A model generated the notes under the pieces. That model was not told the DNA's origin and did not search any database. It saw only the letters and a list, made by a program, of their open reading frames with translations. DNA of 64,000 nucleotides from Gemmiger sp. An120 (lineage in GTDB: Bacteria; Bacillota; Clostridia; Oscillospirales; Ruminococcaceae): NCBI RefSeq assembly GCF_002160955.1, contig NZ_NFLN01000012.1, forward strand, positions 1 to 64,000, given 5' to 3'. How positions within the stretch are numbered: position 1 is the stretch's first letter; each line of letters starts with the position of its first letter. A program made the position numbers and the translations under genes. Positions 7,243 through 16,084 of this stretch are shown piece after piece.

Positions 7243-7863
7243 TCACCGGATAAAGTTCGTGCGCACCTTTTCCTCGGTTTCGGGCAAGGGCACGCCGGCG
7301 GCCTTGCCGGCCTCGATGCAGCGCAGCATCCAGGCCATGTTGCGGGCCAGCTGGCGCATGATCTGCAGGCCTTCCGCGTCCTGGCGCACCTCGTCGGGGC
7401 AGGTGCCGTGCACCATGTTCCAGTACTGGCTGGACACCAGCGGCATCTGATTAAAGGTAAAATACTTGTTCAGCTGATCCAGCGCGGCGGTGGTACCGGC
7501 GCGGCGCGCGCTGGCCACGGCTGCCGCGGGCTTGTACCGCAGCGACGCGCTGCCCGCATAGAACAGCCGGTCCAAAAAGCCGGTCACGCTGCCGGACGCC
7601 GCCGCGTAATGCACCGGCGTGCCCACGATCAGGCCGTCCACCTCCCCCAGCAGTTCCAGCGCCTCGTTCACCTTGTCCTTCTGCACACAGCGGCCGGTCC
7701 TGGCGCAGCCGCCGCAGCCCAGGCACCCGCCCTGGGGCGCGGGCCCGATCCAGAACTCGGTGCTCTCCACCCCCTGTTTTTGCAGCTCGGCCGCGATCTC
7801 GGCCAGCGCCGTATGGGTGCAGCCCTCCCGATGGGGGCTGCCGTTGATCAGCAATACCTTCAT
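7243..7863 (-). CDS. NAD(P)H-dependent FMN reductase / flavodoxin-like oxidoreductase
   Basis: A 206-residue flavodoxin-fold protein of the NADPH-dependent FMN reductase superfamily. MKVLLINGSPHREGCTHTALAE is the phosphate-binding loop for FMN; GLIVGTPVHYAAASGSVTGFLDRLFY is the second flavin-contact block. CLGCGGCARTGRCVQKD between them holds four closely spaced cysteines, a pattern of the iron-sulfur flavoprotein-like branch (C-x2-C-x2-C-x4-5-C), so an Fe-S cluster is possible. ATG 7863 lies 9 nt from AGGAG; an ATG two codons upstream is only 3 nt from it. It transcribes divergently from the MATE gene. Confidence 0.85.
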   Translation of the reverse strand: MKVLLINGSPHREGCTHTALAEIAAELQKQGVESTEFWIGPAPQGGCLGCGGCARTGRCVQKDKVNEALELLGEVDGLIVGTPVHYAAASGSVTGFLDRLFYAGSASLRYKPAAAVASARRAGTTAALDQLNKYFTFNQMPLVSSQYWNMVHGTCPDEVRQDAEGLQIMRQLARNMAWMLRCIEAGKAAGVPLPETEEKVRTNFIR

Positions 7864-8006
7864 GGTCATCCACTCCTTTTCTTTCATTGTACCACACCGC
7901 GCAACCCTCTTGCTTTTTTATGCCGAAACCGCTACACTCAATATTATGGGGGTTTGCGCGGCAAACGCCCGTTTCCATTCTATGAGAAAGCGGAGGTCGT
8001 TCATCC

Positions 8007-9398
8007 GTGAGCGCAGCAACCATTGACAGCAGCACCAACCCGATCCTGCACGGCAGCATCGGCAAGCAGCTGCTTTTGTTCTTCTTCCCCATCTGGCTGG
8101 GTACCTTCTTCCAGCAGCTGTACAACACCGCCGACGCGCTGATCGTGGGCCGGTTCGTGGGCACCCAGGCCCTGGCGGCGGTGGGCGCCACCAATACCCT
8201 GGTCAACCTGCTGGTGGGCTTCTTTGTGGGCCTGGCCAGCGGCGCCTCGGTGGTGCTGGCCCAGCGGTACGGCGCCCGGGATCTGCCCGGCGTGCAGAAA
8301 GCCGTACATACCAGCATCTGGCTGGCCCTGACCGGCGGCGCGGTGCTGATGGCGGTGGGCATCCTGTTCGCCCGGGTGGTGCTGCAGGCCATGAACACCC
8401 CCGCCGATATTCTGGACGCCTCCACCCTGTACCTGCGGGTCTACTTTGCGGGCATGATCCCCAGTATGATCTACAACATGGGCACCGGCATCCTGCGCGC
8501 GGTGGGCGACAGCCGCCGCCCCATGTACTTTCTGATCACCGCCGCCTTTGTGAACATCGTGCTGGACCTTTTGTTCGTGGCGGTGTTCCACTGGGGTGTG
8601 CTGGGCGCGGCGCTGGCCACCATCATCAGCCAGCTGGTCAGCGCGCTGCTGACCCTGGCCAGCCTGATCGGCGCGGAACTGCGCCCCTATCACCTGAAAC
8701 TGCACCGGGTTGCCATGGACGCGGCCACCCTGGCGGACATTGTGCGCATCGGCCTGCCCGCGGGGCTGCAGTCGGTGATGTACAACATCAGCAACATCAT
8801 CATCCAGACCAGCATCAACGCTTTCGGCACCACCACCGTGGCCGCCTGGACCGCCTACGGCAAGCTGGACAGCCTGTTCTGGATGAGCATGAACAGTATG
8901 GGTCTTTCGGTGACCACCTTTGCCGGGCAGAACTTCGGCGCCAAACAGTATGACCGGGTGCGCAAGGGCGCCTGGGTCTGCCTGTTCTTCTGCGCGGTGC
9001 TGGCGCTGGGCCTGGGCGCGGTGATCTATGTATTCGGCTCGCCGCTGGTGGGTCTGTTCAGCGACGATGCCCAGGTGGTGGAACGCGCGCTGGAGATCAT
9101 CCGGCTGCTGACCCCCTGCTTCATCACCTACGCCTCCATCGAAGCCCTCAGCGGCACCATCCGCGGTTCCGGCGACGCCTGGGTCCCCATGGTCCTCACC
9201 GCCGGCGGCGTGTGCGGCCTGCGGATTCTGTGGGTGGTGCTGGCCGCCCCGCTCTTCGGCACACTGACCGGCGTGCTGGTCAGCTATCCCATCAGCTGGG
9301 GCGTGACCTCGGTGCTGTATATCCTCTACTTCCTGGCGGGCGGCTGGCTGCGCCGCTGCATCGCCGTGCAGGAAGCCCGCCAGGCGGGAGGTGTGTAA
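8007..9398 (+). CDS. MATE family efflux transporter
   Basis: A 463-residue integral membrane protein of the MATE (multi-antimicrobial extrusion) family, with about 12 hydrophobic segments in two similar halves. Signature stretches are FFFPIWLGTFFQQLYNTADALIVGRFVG near residues 25-52, PSMIYNMGTGILRAVGDSRRPM, and in the second half GLQSVMYNISNIIIQTSINAFG and LSVTTFAGQNFGAKQYDRVRKG. It should export cationic drugs or metabolites using Na+ or H+. GTG start with GGAGG 10 nt upstream; the DUF5662 gene begins 1 bp after its stop. Confidence 0.92.
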   Translation: MSAATIDSSTNPILHGSIGKQLLLFFFPIWLGTFFQQLYNTADALIVGRFVGTQALAAVGATNTLVNLLVGFFVGLASGASVVLAQRYGARDLPGVQKAVHTSIWLALTGGAVLMAVGILFARVVLQAMNTPADILDASTLYLRVYFAGMIPSMIYNMGTGILRAVGDSRRPMYFLITAAFVNIVLDLLFVAVFHWGVLGAALATIISQLVSALLTLASLIGAELRPYHLKLHRVAMDAATLADIVRIGLPAGLQSVMYNISNIIIQTSINAFGTTTVAAWTAYGKLDSLFWMSMNSMGLSVTTFAGQNFGAKQYDRVRKGAWVCLFFCAVLALGLGAVIYVFGSPLVGLFSDDAQVVERALEIIRLLTPCFITYASIEALSGTIRGSGDAWVPMVLTAGGVCGLRILWVVLAAPLFGTLTGVLVSYPISWGVTSVLYILYFLAGGWLRRCIAVQEARQAGGV

Positions 9399-9399
9399 G

Positions 9400-9939
9400 A
9401 TGGGCAGTTTCTGGGGTCATCTGCGCACCATCTGCCACCACAAACGGCTGGTGGCCCGGCACTGCTTCAAGGTGGGCCTGTACCGCCAGGGCCTGACCCA
9501 CGATCTGAGCAAGTTTGCCCCGGTGGAGTTCATCCCCGGCGTGAAATACTTCCGGGGCTACCGCAGCCCCAACGAGATCGAGCGGATCGAAAAGGGATAC
9601 TCCGCCGCCTGGCTGCACCACAAGGGCCGCAACCGGCATCACCTGGAATACTGGATCGACTACAACCCGGAGGGTGACCACCGGATGTGCGGCATGCGGA
9701 TGCCGGAAAAATACGTGGCGGAGATGATCTGCGACCGGATCGCCGCCAGCAAGACCTATCAGAAAGAAAACTATACCGACGCCCATCCCTGGGAATATTA
9801 CCAGCACGGCAAGGACCACTACCTGCTGCACCCGGAGACCCGGGCCCAGCTGGAACAGGCCCTGCTGGTGCTGCGGGATCAGGGCGAGGACGCCTGTTTC
9901 GCCCATATCCGCACCCAGCTGCTGGGCAAAAGGAAATAA
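9400..9939 (+). CDS. DUF5662 family protein
   Basis: A 179-residue soluble protein matching DUF5662, a family with no known function that is common in gut Firmicutes and phages. It is rich in His and Tyr/Trp: HKRLVARHCFKVGLYRQGLTHDLSKFAP, AAWLHHKGRNRHHLEYW and GKDHYLLHPETR. The HDLSKF and HHKGRNRHH blocks look like a metal or nucleotide site; this is inference. The ATG at 9400 was chosen because GGGAGG at 9386-9391 precedes it; the gene starts immediately after the MATE stop, so the two are probably cotranscribed. Confidence 0.8.
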   Translation: MGSFWGHLRTICHHKRLVARHCFKVGLYRQGLTHDLSKFAPVEFIPGVKYFRGYRSPNEIERIEKGYSAAWLHHKGRNRHHLEYWIDYNPEGDHRMCGMRMPEKYVAEMICDRIAASKTYQKENYTDAHPWEYYQHGKDHYLLHPETRAQLEQALLVLRDQGEDACFAHIRTQLLGKRK

Positions 9940-9943
9940 CTGC

Positions 9944-9980
9944 AAAAGGCGCGCTGCCAACCGGCAGCGCGCCTTTTGTT
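9944..9980. terminator. bidirectional intrinsic terminator
   Basis: AAAAGGCGCGCTGCC pairs perfectly with GGCAGCGCGCCTTTT around a 4-nt loop. T-rich on the plus side and A-flanked on the other, it serves the DUF5662 gene and the convergent CmpB-like gene. Confidence 0.9.
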
Positions 9981-9990
9981 GTTCTTTCTG

Positions 9991-10839
9991 TTACCGCCGC
10001 CGGATCCGCCCGGCCAGCCGTTCGTTCAGATCCTGGCGTAGCGCCCGCAGCGAGTTCTCGTACCGGGTGCTCTTCAGGGTGGGGAACGCCCGCAGCAGGC
10101 GGGACGCGCCCAGCCGCCGGTCCAGGATCTCCGCCCGCAGCAGGTCCCGGCGCATCTCCAGCTCCGCCCGGGCCGCGTCGGTGCGGTCCTCCAGCATCTC
10201 CCGCCCGGCGCTCAGCCGCTCGTCGGCCACCAGGGCCGCGCCGCCCACCTGTTTGGTCAGCAGGTCGCTGCTCTTGTGCAGCAGGGCGGTGATCCGCTCC
10301 AGTTCACCCAGCTGGCGCATCAGGCCGGTCACGGTGATGACGGTGGCGATCAGGTCGGCCACAAACAGCCCGGTACACAGCCCCAGCAGGATCGCCCCCG
10401 CCGGGTTGGTCAGCGCGCGGCCCACCAGCGTTTCCACCGCCGGATGCAGCACCCGCATCACCGCGGTGACCGCCACGCCCCACAGCAGGCTGAATCCCAG
10501 GCAGATGTACCCGCCCAGGTTCAGCGGCTGGTCGGAGTAATCCCACCAGCGGGCATGGAACAGGGTCTTGAGGGCCCAGCCGCCCACCAGTTCCAGGGCG
10601 GTGGCCAGCAGCGCGCCGCCGATGAACAGCGCGGGCAGGCTGCCGGATACCGGCCCCAGCACCGTGACCGCCGCCAGCATGCCGAAGCCGTAGATGGGGC
10701 AGACCGGCCCGTTCAGGAATCCCCGGTTGACCAGATGCCGTGTTTTGATGGCGGCAAAGGCAACCTCGGAGCACCAGCCCAGAAACGAGTAGATGTAAAA
10801 GTACCAGCACAGCGTGTAGAGGCTATGAGCCTGAGGCAC
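9991..10839 (-). CDS. putative ABC transporter permease, CmpB-type membrane protein
   Basis: A 282-residue protein matching the ABC_trans_CmpB (PF06541) family, annotated as putative ABC permease without experimental support. The N-terminal block SLYTLCWYFYIYSFLGWCSEVAFAA and NRGFLNGPVCPIYGFGM are the family hallmark. Five or so membrane segments occupy residues ~10-180. The C-terminal third is charged and helical (ELERITALLHKSSDLL... AELEMRRDLLRAEILDRRLGASR), likely a cytoplasmic coiled coil. No ATPase gene is adjacent, so an independent role is plausible. It transcribes divergently from dinB. Confidence 0.8.
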   Translation of the reverse strand: MPQAHSLYTLCWYFYIYSFLGWCSEVAFAAIKTRHLVNRGFLNGPVCPIYGFGMLAAVTVLGPVSGSLPALFIGGALLATALELVGGWALKTLFHARWWDYSDQPLNLGGYICLGFSLLWGVAVTAVMRVLHPAVETLVGRALTNPAGAILLGLCTGLFVADLIATVITVTGLMRQLGELERITALLHKSSDLLTKQVGGAALVADERLSAGREMLEDRTDAARAELEMRRDLLRAEILDRRLGASRLLRAFPTLKSTRYENSLRALRQDLNERLAGRIRRR

Positions 10840-10874
10840 GGCGTGTCCCTCCTTTGTTTGTGAAATATGAGTGG

Positions 10875-10903
10875 ATTATACCATACTTTGCCTCCGGGCG
10901 CAA
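10875..10903 (-). promoter_or_regulatory. promoter of CmpB-like gene
   Basis: The minus strand reads TTGCGC (10903-10898), 17 bp, TATAAT (10880-10875). It overlaps the divergent dinB promoter, so the two RNA polymerases should exclude each other. Confidence 0.7.
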
Positions 10904-10916
10904 AACGTGCTACAAT
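10888..10916 (+). promoter_or_regulatory. dinB promoter
   Basis: TTGCCT at 10888-10893, 17 bp, TACAAT at 10911-10916. It lies on the opposite face of the same 42-bp segment as the CmpB-like promoter. I saw no clear LexA box. Confidence 0.7.
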
Positions 10917-10948
10917 CAAAGCAAAGCCAAGGAAGGGAGGCGCCGCCC

Positions 10949-12232
10949 ATGACCCCGGACCGCTGGGTGCTGCACTGTGACTGCAACAGCTTTTATGCCA
11001 GCGTGGAGCTGCTGGAACACCCGGAACTGAAACAGAAACCGGTGGCCGTCTGCGGCGACCCGAAAGCCCGCCACGGCATTATCCTGGCCAAGAACGAGCC
11101 GGCCAAGGCCTTTGGGGTGCGCACCGCCGAGCCCATCTGGCAGGCAAAACGCAAATGCCCGGATCTGGTGCTGCTGCCGCCCCACCGGGAACGGTACCGG
11201 CATTTTTCCGCCGTCATCAACGGCATCTACGCCGAGTACACCGATCTGGTGGAGCCCTTCGGCATCGACGAAAGCTGGCTGGACATCACCCATACCTGGC
11301 ATCTGTTCGCCTCCTCCCCCACCGCGCTGGCCGATCTGATCCGCCGCCGGGTGCGCGAAACCACCGGCCTGACCATCAGCGTGGGGGCCAGCTTCAACAA
11401 GGTATTTGCCAAGCTGGGCAGCGACTACAAAAAACCGGACGCCATGACGGTGATCCGGCCGGAGGACGTGGCCCGGATCGTCTGGCCGCTGCCGGCGGGG
11501 GATCTTTTGTATGTGGGCCGTGCGGCGGGCGAGCGGCTGGCCCGGCTGGGCATCCGCACCATCGGGCAGCTGGCGGCGGCGGACCCGGGCATCCTGACCG
11601 ACAACCTGGGCAAGCTGGGGGCGGAGTTAAGCCGCTACGCCTGGGGCGAGGACGAGGCCCCGGTGCATCCGGTGGGCTGGCGGGAACCGCTGAAAAGCGT
11701 GGGCAACGGCATGACCTTCCGGCAGGATCTGACCAGCCCGGAGCAGGTGCGCAGCGCGCTGGGCGCCCTGGCGGAGGAGGTGGCGGCCCGGCTGCGGCGG
11801 CACGGGTTGTGGGCGGGGGCGGTGCAGGTGACCATCCGGGACACCGACCTGCACACCATCACCCGGCAAAAGCAGCTGCCCATGAGCACCCACCTGGCCC
11901 GGGACCTGGCGGCGGAGTGCCTGGCGCTGGTGCAGGCCAACTGGGACCCGGCCCGCCGCCCGGTGCGGATGCTGACGGTGACCGCCCTGGCGCTGACCGA
12001 CGAGCCCTTTGCAGTGCAGCAGAGCCTGTTCGGGGACGCGCCCGCCCCCGACCCGAAACGGGAAAAGCTGGAAAACGCCCTGGACGGCATCCGCCGCCGG
12101 TACGGCGCGGCGGCCATCGGGGCGGGCAGCCGGGTGGGCAACCAGCTGGGGCTGGACGGGCTGCACATGGAGGAAAACGCCCCCGCCCCCGGCGAGGAGG
12201 ACTGGAACGAAAAGGTCAAAGGGCCGCTGTGA
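10949..12232 (+). CDS. dinB: Y-family DNA polymerase IV (DinB-like)
   Basis: A 427-residue translesion polymerase. The palm carboxylates are visible: D11 in HCDCNSFYASVE, and D107/E108 in GIDESWLDIT. RHGIILAKNEPAKAFGVRTAEPIWQAKRKCP is the fingers region. ISVGASFNKVFAKLGSDYKKPDAMTVI and LLYVGRAAGERLARLGIRTIGQLA (helix-hairpin-helix) follow, then the little-finger domain from about residue 235. QQSLF at 357-361 fits the beta-clamp-binding pentapeptide, so the enzyme should be recruited to stalled forks. The ATG at 10949 lies 8 nt from GGGAGG; the C-terminal ~40 residues beyond the family core are acidic and variable. Confidence 0.93.
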   Translation: MTPDRWVLHCDCNSFYASVELLEHPELKQKPVAVCGDPKARHGIILAKNEPAKAFGVRTAEPIWQAKRKCPDLVLLPPHRERYRHFSAVINGIYAEYTDLVEPFGIDESWLDITHTWHLFASSPTALADLIRRRVRETTGLTISVGASFNKVFAKLGSDYKKPDAMTVIRPEDVARIVWPLPAGDLLYVGRAAGERLARLGIRTIGQLAAADPGILTDNLGKLGAELSRYAWGEDEAPVHPVGWREPLKSVGNGMTFRQDLTSPEQVRSALGALAEEVAARLRRHGLWAGAVQVTIRDTDLHTITRQKQLPMSTHLARDLAAECLALVQANWDPARRPVRMLTVTALALTDEPFAVQQSLFGDAPAPDPKREKLENALDGIRRRYGAAAIGAGSRVGNQLGLDGLHMEENAPAPGEEDWNEKVKGPL

Positions 12233-12233
12233 C

Positions 12234-12270
12234 CCGGCGAACGGACGCTCTCCGTTCGCCGGTTTTGTTT
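12234..12270 (+). terminator. intrinsic terminator of dinB
   Basis: CCGGCGAACGGA pairs with TCCGTTCGCCGG around a 5-nt loop, followed by TTTTGTTTT. It begins 2 bp after the stop codon. Confidence 0.9.
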
Positions 12271-12346
12271 TCCGCCAATTCTTGCGGTTTTGTGAAAACA
12301 AGGCGAAACCGGTCGGGCTTTACTGGAATTTTACACAACCCGGCGG

Positions 12347-12352
12347 TATAAT
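12347..12352 (+). promoter_or_regulatory. candidate -10 box of LTA-synthase-like gene
   Basis: A consensus TATAAT at 12347-12352. The best -35 candidate, CTGGAA at 12323-12328, is poor. This -10 box places transcription start near 12359, which excludes the upstream in-frame ATG at 12356. Confidence 0.5.
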
Positions 12353-12409
12353 AGGATGTCACGGGCCTTTTGCGGCCCGATTTTCAAGCGAAACGGAGGG
12401 GAACGAGGG

Positions 12410-14350
12410 TTGGCGTCGGTCACAACGGAAAACGCGGTGCGCCAAACCGCCAAACAACATACGGACACTTCGCCCATCTGGCTGCGGGCGGCGGCCACGG
12501 TGCTGGTGCCGCTGGTAGCGCTGCTGTGCTGCGAGTGGATCCACCGGGGCAAGCTGAACGGCCAGTTCTGGACGGAATATCTGGGCGGGCACATCGGCAG
12601 TTATCTGCTCACCTGGGTGTTCCTGATCGGTATCTATCTGTTTTTCAGCCATCTGGCGGGGCGGCACACCGCGGCGGTGCTGGCGGTGGGATTGATCGCC
12701 TGCATCCCGGCGGCGGTCACCCGGCTGAAGCTGGATTTCCGCGGCGAGCCGTTTCTGCCCTGGGACCTGTCCCAGTGGCAGGAGGCCGCGGCGGTGGCGA
12801 ACAAATCCAACCTGAAGCTGACCGGCCCCATGTGGGCCAGCCTGGCGATCTTTGCGGTGCTGGCGGTGCTGGGCTGGTGGCTGCGGGTGCCGGTGCACGG
12901 GCAGCGCCCGGCGGCCCGGCGGCTGCGGCTGGCGGGCTGCGGCGCGGGCGCGGCGGTAACCATCCTGTGCCTGCTGTTCTACTTAAGCCCCACCCTGACC
13001 CAGGCCATCGGCATCTGGCCGGACATGTGGCTGCAGGACCGGTATTACCGGAACTACGGGGTACTGAGCGGGTTTCTGACCAACCTGCAGCAGCTGCAGA
13101 TTTCGGAGCCGGAGGATTACAGCGAAGAATCGCTGACCGCCCTGAAAGCGGAGCTGGAGCAGCGGGCCCAGGACCACGAGAACCTGTTCCCGGAAAGCCC
13201 GGCCTCCTCGGGTGAAGAGCAGACGCCCCACATCATCTACATTATGGCGGAGGCGTTCTGGGACCCCACCGACCTGCCGGGGATAGAGTTCAGCGAAGAC
13301 CCGCTGGTCAATTATCACCGGCTGCAGCAGGAGGCGGCCAGCGGCCGGATCTATTCGCCCAGTTTCGGCGGCGGCACCTGCGACGTGGAGTTTGAGGCGC
13401 TGACCGGGTTTTCGGTGGAGCCGCTGCCCATGGGCTGCAAGCCGTTCCAGCAGCATGTGACCCATCCCATGTTCTCGCTGCCCTGGTATCTGTCGGACAC
13501 CAAGGGGTACGAGACGGTGGCGGTGCACTGCTACTGGGCCAAGTACTGGAGCCGGGACCGGGCCTATCCGAACCTGGGGTTTGACGACTACATATCGCTG
13601 GAGGATTTTGACAATCCGGAGAAAAAGCGGTCGGCCTACTGGACCAGCGGTCTGGTGAGCGACGACGCCATGGCGGACGAGATCATCGCCCAGTTTGAAG
13701 AGCGCAGCGGCGACGGGCCGCTGTTCCTGCACGCGGTGACGATGGAAGCCCATTCCACCTATACGGCCAGGAATTTCCCGGAGGAGGAGCTGCTGGAACT
13801 GACGGCGGCGCCCTCGGGGCTGAGCAGCGAAACGGTGGGGGCGCTGCGGGATTTTGCCACCGCCATGAAGGATACCGACGCGATGCTGGGACGCCTGACC
13901 GATTATTTCAGCCAGGTGGACGAGCCGGTGATCCTGGTGTTCTGGGGCGATCATTACAACCTGATCGGCAGCGGGTATGAGCTGTATGAAAAGACCGGGT
14001 TTATTGAAAAGGGCGATTACCAGAGCCCGGCCCTGCGCACCACGCCCCTGCTGATCTGGAGCAATTACCAGAGCGAGGCCATCGACCTGGGTGTGATCGG
14101 GTCGTATATGGTGTCGCCGGTGATGATGGAATTGTACGGGCTGGAACAGCCGCTGTTCTATCAGCTGCATCTGAGCGAGCTGCCCATCATGCGCAGCCGC
14201 AGCCGCGGCGTGACCGTGAATCCCGACGGCAGCTATGCGGAAGAGATGACCGAAGCCCAGCAGGCCGCTTTCAATGACCGCTGGCTCGCCCAGTACGACC
14301 TGATGTTCGGCCAGGATTACCTGGGCCTGGGCCCCGCGCAAGAAGAATAG
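12410..14350 (+). CDS. LTA synthase family sulfatase-like membrane enzyme
   Basis: A 646-residue polytopic enzyme with five N-terminal membrane helices (residues ~26-190) and an extracellular alkaline-phosphatase-fold domain. Metal and catalytic residues: E281 in IMAEAFWD; T323 in FGGGTCDVEFE, the Thr that takes the glycerophosphate intermediate in LtaS; HAVTMEAHSTY; and FWGDHYN near residue 525. It should polymerise glycerol phosphate, or decorate a surface glycan, outside the cell. TTG at 12410 is preferred as start because GGAGGGG lies 8 nt upstream; the upstream ATG at 12356 lies at the predicted transcription start and has no ribosome site. It is a single-gene unit ending in a compound repeat. 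Confidence 0.88.
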   Translation: MASVTTENAVRQTAKQHTDTSPIWLRAAATVLVPLVALLCCEWIHRGKLNGQFWTEYLGGHIGSYLLTWVFLIGIYLFFSHLAGRHTAAVLAVGLIACIPAAVTRLKLDFRGEPFLPWDLSQWQEAAAVANKSNLKLTGPMWASLAIFAVLAVLGWWLRVPVHGQRPAARRLRLAGCGAGAAVTILCLLFYLSPTLTQAIGIWPDMWLQDRYYRNYGVLSGFLTNLQQLQISEPEDYSEESLTALKAELEQRAQDHENLFPESPASSGEEQTPHIIYIMAEAFWDPTDLPGIEFSEDPLVNYHRLQQEAASGRIYSPSFGGGTCDVEFEALTGFSVEPLPMGCKPFQQHVTHPMFSLPWYLSDTKGYETVAVHCYWAKYWSRDRAYPNLGFDDYISLEDFDNPEKKRSAYWTSGLVSDDAMADEIIAQFEERSGDGPLFLHAVTMEAHSTYTARNFPEEELLELTAAPSGLSSETVGALRDFATAMKDTDAMLGRLTDYFSQVDEPVILVFWGDHYNLIGSGYELYEKTGFIEKGDYQSPALRTTPLLIWSNYQSEAIDLGVIGSYMVSPVMMELYGLEQPLFYQLHLSELPIMRSRSRGVTVNPDGSYAEEMTEAQQAAFNDRWLAQYDLMFGQDYLGLGPAQEE

Positions 14351-14355
14351 CGAAT

Positions 14356-14649
14356 CTGGGGGAGATAACATCTCCCCCAGCGCTGCGGGCGCAACAACGA
14401 TGCGCCCGCTCGGCTGCGCCGACCGCGCTGCCGGTCCGGGTCTCCACCGGAGACCCGGCCGCTTCGCGGACCCAGCCCCCCTGGAAATCATGGCCGAATA
14501 TATTCGGCCATAGGGAATTTTATACAGAACAAGGCCCACGCAAGCCAGAAATGGTCTGCGCGAGCCTTGCTTTTGTTTTATCCCAAGGGCCGGAGTATTC
14601 CGGCCCTGTGTTCCGGGGGGTATGGGGGGATAGGTTCTATCCCCCCATA
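14356..14649. repeat. five-hairpin convergent intergenic repeat, copy 2 (expanded)
   Basis: The same order of elements as copy 1: G5 hairpin (14356-14380), GGCCGAA hairpin (14490-14511), terminator-like hairpin (14531-14568), GGCCGGA hairpin (14586-14607), G6 hairpin (14621-14649). It carries about 95 extra bases at 14381-14475, themselves made of inverted repeats: GCGGGCGC/GCGCCCGC, TCGGC/GCCGA, CCGGGTCTCC/GGAGACCCGG and CCGC/GCGG. The 29-bp outer right hairpin is identical to that of copy 1. It fills the 309-bp gap between the LTA-synthase-like gene and phoU; no gene is seen in the gap. Confidence 0.88.
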
Positions 14650-14659
14650 TCCGCCCCCG

Positions 14660-15307
14660 TCACATGATCTGCTGGTCGTGGTACAGGCCGGTGCCCCGGC
14701 AGATGACCCACTCGCAGATATTCACGGCATGGTCGCCGATACGCTCGGCGTACTTGCCGATCATCAGCCCGTCCAGGATGGCGTCGGCGTCGGCCTTGCC
14801 CTCGGCCACCTGATGAATGAAACTCTCTTTCAGGCGGCAGAACGCGCTGTCGATCTCGTCGTCCCGCTGGATGGTGGCGTGGGCCCCCTCCAGATTCTGG
14901 TCATCGGCGGCGCGCAGGGCGCTCTCCACCATGGCCCGGGCGATGCTCAGCATCTCGCCCAGCGGCGCGGTCAGAGGCACGTCCAGCGTGCGGGCGATCT
15001 CCGCGATGTCGGCGGCATGGTCGCCAATGCGCTCCAGATCGGTCACCAGCTTCAGGCTGGTGCTCACCCGGCGCAGATCGCTGGCCACCGGCTGCTGCCG
15101 CAGCAGCAGGGTCACGCACAGCTGCTCGATCTCCCGCTCCATCCGGTCCACTTCCGCGTCCCCGGCGATCACCCGGTCCGCCGCGGCCTTGTCCAGGCTG
15201 GAGGCGGCGGCCACCGCTTCGTCCAGCGCCGCCAGTACCCGGGCGCCCATCGCCTGCACCAGCTGGTCCAGATGGGTCAGTTCCCCGTCATAAAACACAC
15301 GATTCAT
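14660..15307 (-). CDS. phoU: phosphate signalling complex protein PhoU
   Basis: A 215-residue all-helical PhoU, the negative regulator linking Pst uptake to the PhoR/PhoB-type sensor. The two PhoU repeats are visible with the metal-contacting motifs DLERIGDHAADIAE in the first half and YAERIGDHAVNICEW in the second. M at 15307 follows GGGAGGG with 8-nt spacing. It is the last gene of pstSCAB-phoU, 16 bp after pstB, and ends at repeat copy 2. Confidence 0.95.
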   Translation of the reverse strand: MNRVFYDGELTHLDQLVQAMGARVLAALDEAVAAASSLDKAAADRVIAGDAEVDRMEREIEQLCVTLLLRQQPVASDLRRVSTSLKLVTDLERIGDHAADIAEIARTLDVPLTAPLGEMLSIARAMVESALRAADDQNLEGAHATIQRDDEIDSAFCRLKESFIHQVAEGKADADAILDGLMIGKYAERIGDHAVNICEWVICRGTGLYHDQQIM

Positions 15308-15323
15308 CCAAAAATCCCTCCCA

Positions 15324-16082
15324 TCAGCCAAACCGGCCGGTAATGTAATCTTCGGTACGCTTGTCGGCCGGATGGCTGAACAGATCGTCGGTCTTGCCGT
15401 ACTCCACCAGCTCGCCCAGCAGGAAAAACGCACAGTTGTCGCTGATACGGGCGGCCTGCTGCATGTTGTGGGTCACGATCACCACCGTGTACTCCTTTTT
15501 CAGTTCCAGCATCAGTTCCTCGATGCGCATGGTGCTGCCCGGGTCCAGCGCGCTGGTGGACTCGTCCATCAGCAGCACATCCGGCTGCACCGCCAGCGCC
15601 CGGGCGATGCACAGCCGCTGCTGCTGCCCGCCGGACAGGCCCAGCGCGCTCTTTTTCAGCCGGTCCTTGACCTCGTCCCACAGGGCCGCGCCCCGCAGGC
15701 TCTGCTCCACCAGGGCGTCCAGCTCAGCTTTCTTGCGCACGCCGTGGATACGGGGGCCGTAGGCGATGTTGTCGTAGATGCTCATGGGGAACGGGTTCGC
15801 TTTCTGGAACACCATGCCGATCTTGCGGCGCAGCCAGGTCACGTCCACACCGGGGGCATACAGGTTCTCGCCCCGGTAAAGCATCTCGCCCTCCACCCGC
15901 ACGCCGGGCACCAGGTCGTTCATCCGGTCGATGGTGCGCAGGAAGGTGGACTTGCCGCAGCCGGACGGCCCGATCAGGGCGGTAATTTCCCGTTCCGGGA
16001 TCTGGATATTCACCTTTTTCAGCGCCTGGGTCTGGCCATAGTACAGATCCAGGTTTTTCGCTTCCAGGATCGTGGGATTCAT
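15324..16082 (-). CDS. pstB: phosphate ABC transporter ATP-binding protein PstB
   Basis: A 252-residue ABC ATPase of the phosphate importer. Walker A is [12 protein letters not shown] (residues ~37-48), the Q-loop [17 protein letters not shown] is the form specific to PstB, the signature is LSGGQQQR and Walker B is [13 protein letters not shown]. The conserved [13 protein letters not shown] after Walker A is also diagnostic. It hydrolyses ATP to drive phosphate through PstCA. It starts 2 bp after pstA stops. Confidence 0.97.
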   Translation of the reverse strand: MNPTILEAKNLDLYYGQTQALKKVNIQIPEREITALIGPSGCGKSTFLRTIDRMNDLVPGVRVEGEMLYRGENLYAPGVDVTWLRRKIGMVFQKANPFPMSIYDNIAYGPRIHGVRKKAELDALVEQSLRGAALWDEVKDRLKKSALGLSGGQQQRLCIARALAVQPDVLLMDESTSALDPGSTMRIEELMLELKKEYTVVIVTHNMQQAARISDNCAFFLLGELVEYGKTDDLFSHPADKRTEDYITGRFG

Positions 16083-16084
16083 AG

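Noticed and set aside
12356-12409. ATG at 12356 as start of the LTA-synthase-like gene
   Set aside because: It lies at the predicted transcription start next to TATAAT and has no ribosome site. TTG at 12410 has GGAGGGG at good spacing.
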